DNA from: Selaginella moellendorffii
Lineage: Eukaryota > Streptophyta > Lycopodiopsida > Selaginellales > Selaginellaceae
Reading direction: 5' to 3'
DNA: 64,000 bases
Assembly (NCBI RefSeq): GCF_000143415.4
Contig: NW_003314263.1
Location: forward strand, 4,219,628 to 4,283,627
Below the pieces are notes generated by a model. That model saw nothing but the letters and a program-made list of their open reading frames with translations, ran no database searches and was not told the DNA's origin. The first letter of the stretch is position 1. Every line of letters starts with the position of its first letter. Below are positions 62,950 to 64,000 of the stretch, one piece after another. The translations under genes and the position numbers were made by a program.

Positions 62950-64000
62950 TCGATCCTGATGGCGAAACACTGGCAAACACAGCAACGCGATGAGCAGGAC
63001 TGCGCTAGGGCTCTCGCAGTCCTTGCTAGGGTGGAGTGATGGATTCAAGAACACAAGTGAGCGCAACGTGATGTCCATCCGTGCCTCTACCCTCATTGTT
63101 GCTCTGTGTGCACGGCGTGTGGGCATCCCTTCCAATGATGCCCACCACCTCCTCCCCCTCTTCGCTTCTAGCTTACTCTGCTGTTTTGTCCTTTCTTCTA
63201 GAAATTAATGGCTACTAGTACTCCACCTCGCACTACATCTAGAACCACCCTAGCGAGCACCATGGCCATCCCAGCTGGCAACTGGGATGCAAGATGGGAA
63301 AAGCTACTCCAGAAGTTCACGGGTGAGAACTTCACGACTTGGAAGACCAAAGTCCAATTAATCTTAATGGCAAAAGATTGTTGGGATTTGGTGAGGGAAC
63401 CGAAGTGAAACCTCAAGATATAGAAGCAGCCTTGTAGGCTACTTGGGACTCCAAGAACCGCAAAGCCCTTTCCATGATTGGACTAGGTCTTGGAGATGAA
63501 TTTATTCATCTCCTTGATCTAGAAAAATTTGCCAAAGCCAATTGGGATTTCCCAAGTCTTTGTAGCCATAGCCGGTAATGCTAAATTGGTTCTGACCCAG
63601 AAATTTTTCTTCCTACACATGTAGTTTGGTGAGACAATGGCAACATACATCGGGAAGCTCAAAGGCTTAATGCAACAGCTGAAGGAATTAGGTGCTATAG
63701 TTTCCGATGACTATGCAAAAGCCTTCTTGCTTTACTCTGTATCCCTAGAGTTGCAACAATCGTCCTCCATGCTTTCTTTTGTCCTAGGCAAAACCATGGA
63801 GGAGCTCTACTCTAATCTGCTCGAGGAAGAGCGCAAGATTGCTGAGTGTCAAACTGGCCATCAAGGATCCCCTCAGGCTGCTCGCAAGTAGGCTTGTTTC
63901 TTGGTAAGAAACAATTGAGTGGGGAGTAAAGGAAAAGAGGCACTAGCCGTGGGCTTCATATCTCTTCTGCTACAACTCCCAGCTTTGAATCTAACTTCTC
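62950..64000 (+). mobile_element. Degraded Ty1/copia gag, runs off the window
   Basis: From 63208: MATSTPPRTTSRTTLASTMA, then KFTGENFTTWKTKVQLILMA, KDCWDLV and, after frameshifts, KNRKALSMIGLGLGDEF (63450-63500). 63637-63891 encodes MATYIGKLKGLMQQLKELGA, DDYAKAFLLYSVSLE and GKTMEELYSNLLEEERKIAE. This is the UBN2/DUF4219-type gag of copia elements ('NF--WK-KM---L---D-W' and a later 'LLSLP-SY--F' region). Stops and frame changes show it is inactive. The pol part would lie past the window. The 62950-63205 stretch may be leader or LTR, unproven. Confidence 0.75.

Noticed and set aside
1-64000. Bacterial-type defence, phage or biosynthetic operon
   Set aside because: Spliced genes, plant families and plant retrotransposons throughout; no prokaryotic gene organisation.

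Overview
The window reads as nuclear DNA of a free-sporing land plant, most likely a lycophyte such as Selaginella (inference). Reasons: nearly all introns are GT-AG and only about 48-76 nt long; there are two intron-poor PPR genes plus plant-only families (PLATZ, alpha-expansin, kiwellin, AUX/LAX); a nuclear tRNA-Thr is present; and there is an intact gene for radial spoke head protein 9, a motile-flagellum protein kept by plants with swimming sperm and lost from flowering plants. Exon boundaries below were worked out by hand from splice sites, reading frame and remembered family motifs; nothing was searched.

Layout. 1-12.8 kb is genic: a partial E2-like gene, tRNA-Thr(UGU), a small unknown gene, an E-class PPR gene, kiwellin, a PLATZ factor, then an alpha/beta hydrolase and a GNAT-like gene head to head with 43 bp between start codons. 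12.8-37.6 kb is a repeat island: AT-rich DNA; a decayed LTR element (about 15.5-21.6 kb) holding a complete 689-bp TRIM element; a tandem satellite whose unit contains two palindromes; a chromovirus (21744-34833, perfect CTCGA target duplication) inside that satellite; and inside the chromovirus, in the opposite orientation, a younger second chromovirus (25729-33267). 37.6-49.1 kb is genic again: a relic of the hydrolase/GNAT promoter region, NAD(P)HX dehydratase, an MFS fragment, a P-class PPR, a C2H2 zinc-finger gene, a RING E3, RSP9, a small unknown gene, an expansin and another unknown gene. 49-62.8 kb is a segmental duplication with arms in opposite orientation, carrying a small unknown gene and a divergent pair of AAAP-family transporters (AVT1-like and AUX/LAX-like). 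One copy of each duplicated gene is damaged. Helitron remnants lie between the arms. The window ends in a degraded copia gag.

Main points of interest: (i) the outer chromovirus has a primer-binding site complementary to the predicted 5' end of its own RNA, as in self-priming Tf1/sushi elements; (ii) the inner chromovirus carries two short intron-like segments in its integrase region whose removal restores frame and conserved motifs; (iii) a satellite made of two alternating hairpins; (iv) a conserved N-terminal module shared by a PPR protein and two small neighbouring proteins; (v) repeated duplication and decay of head-to-head gene pairs.
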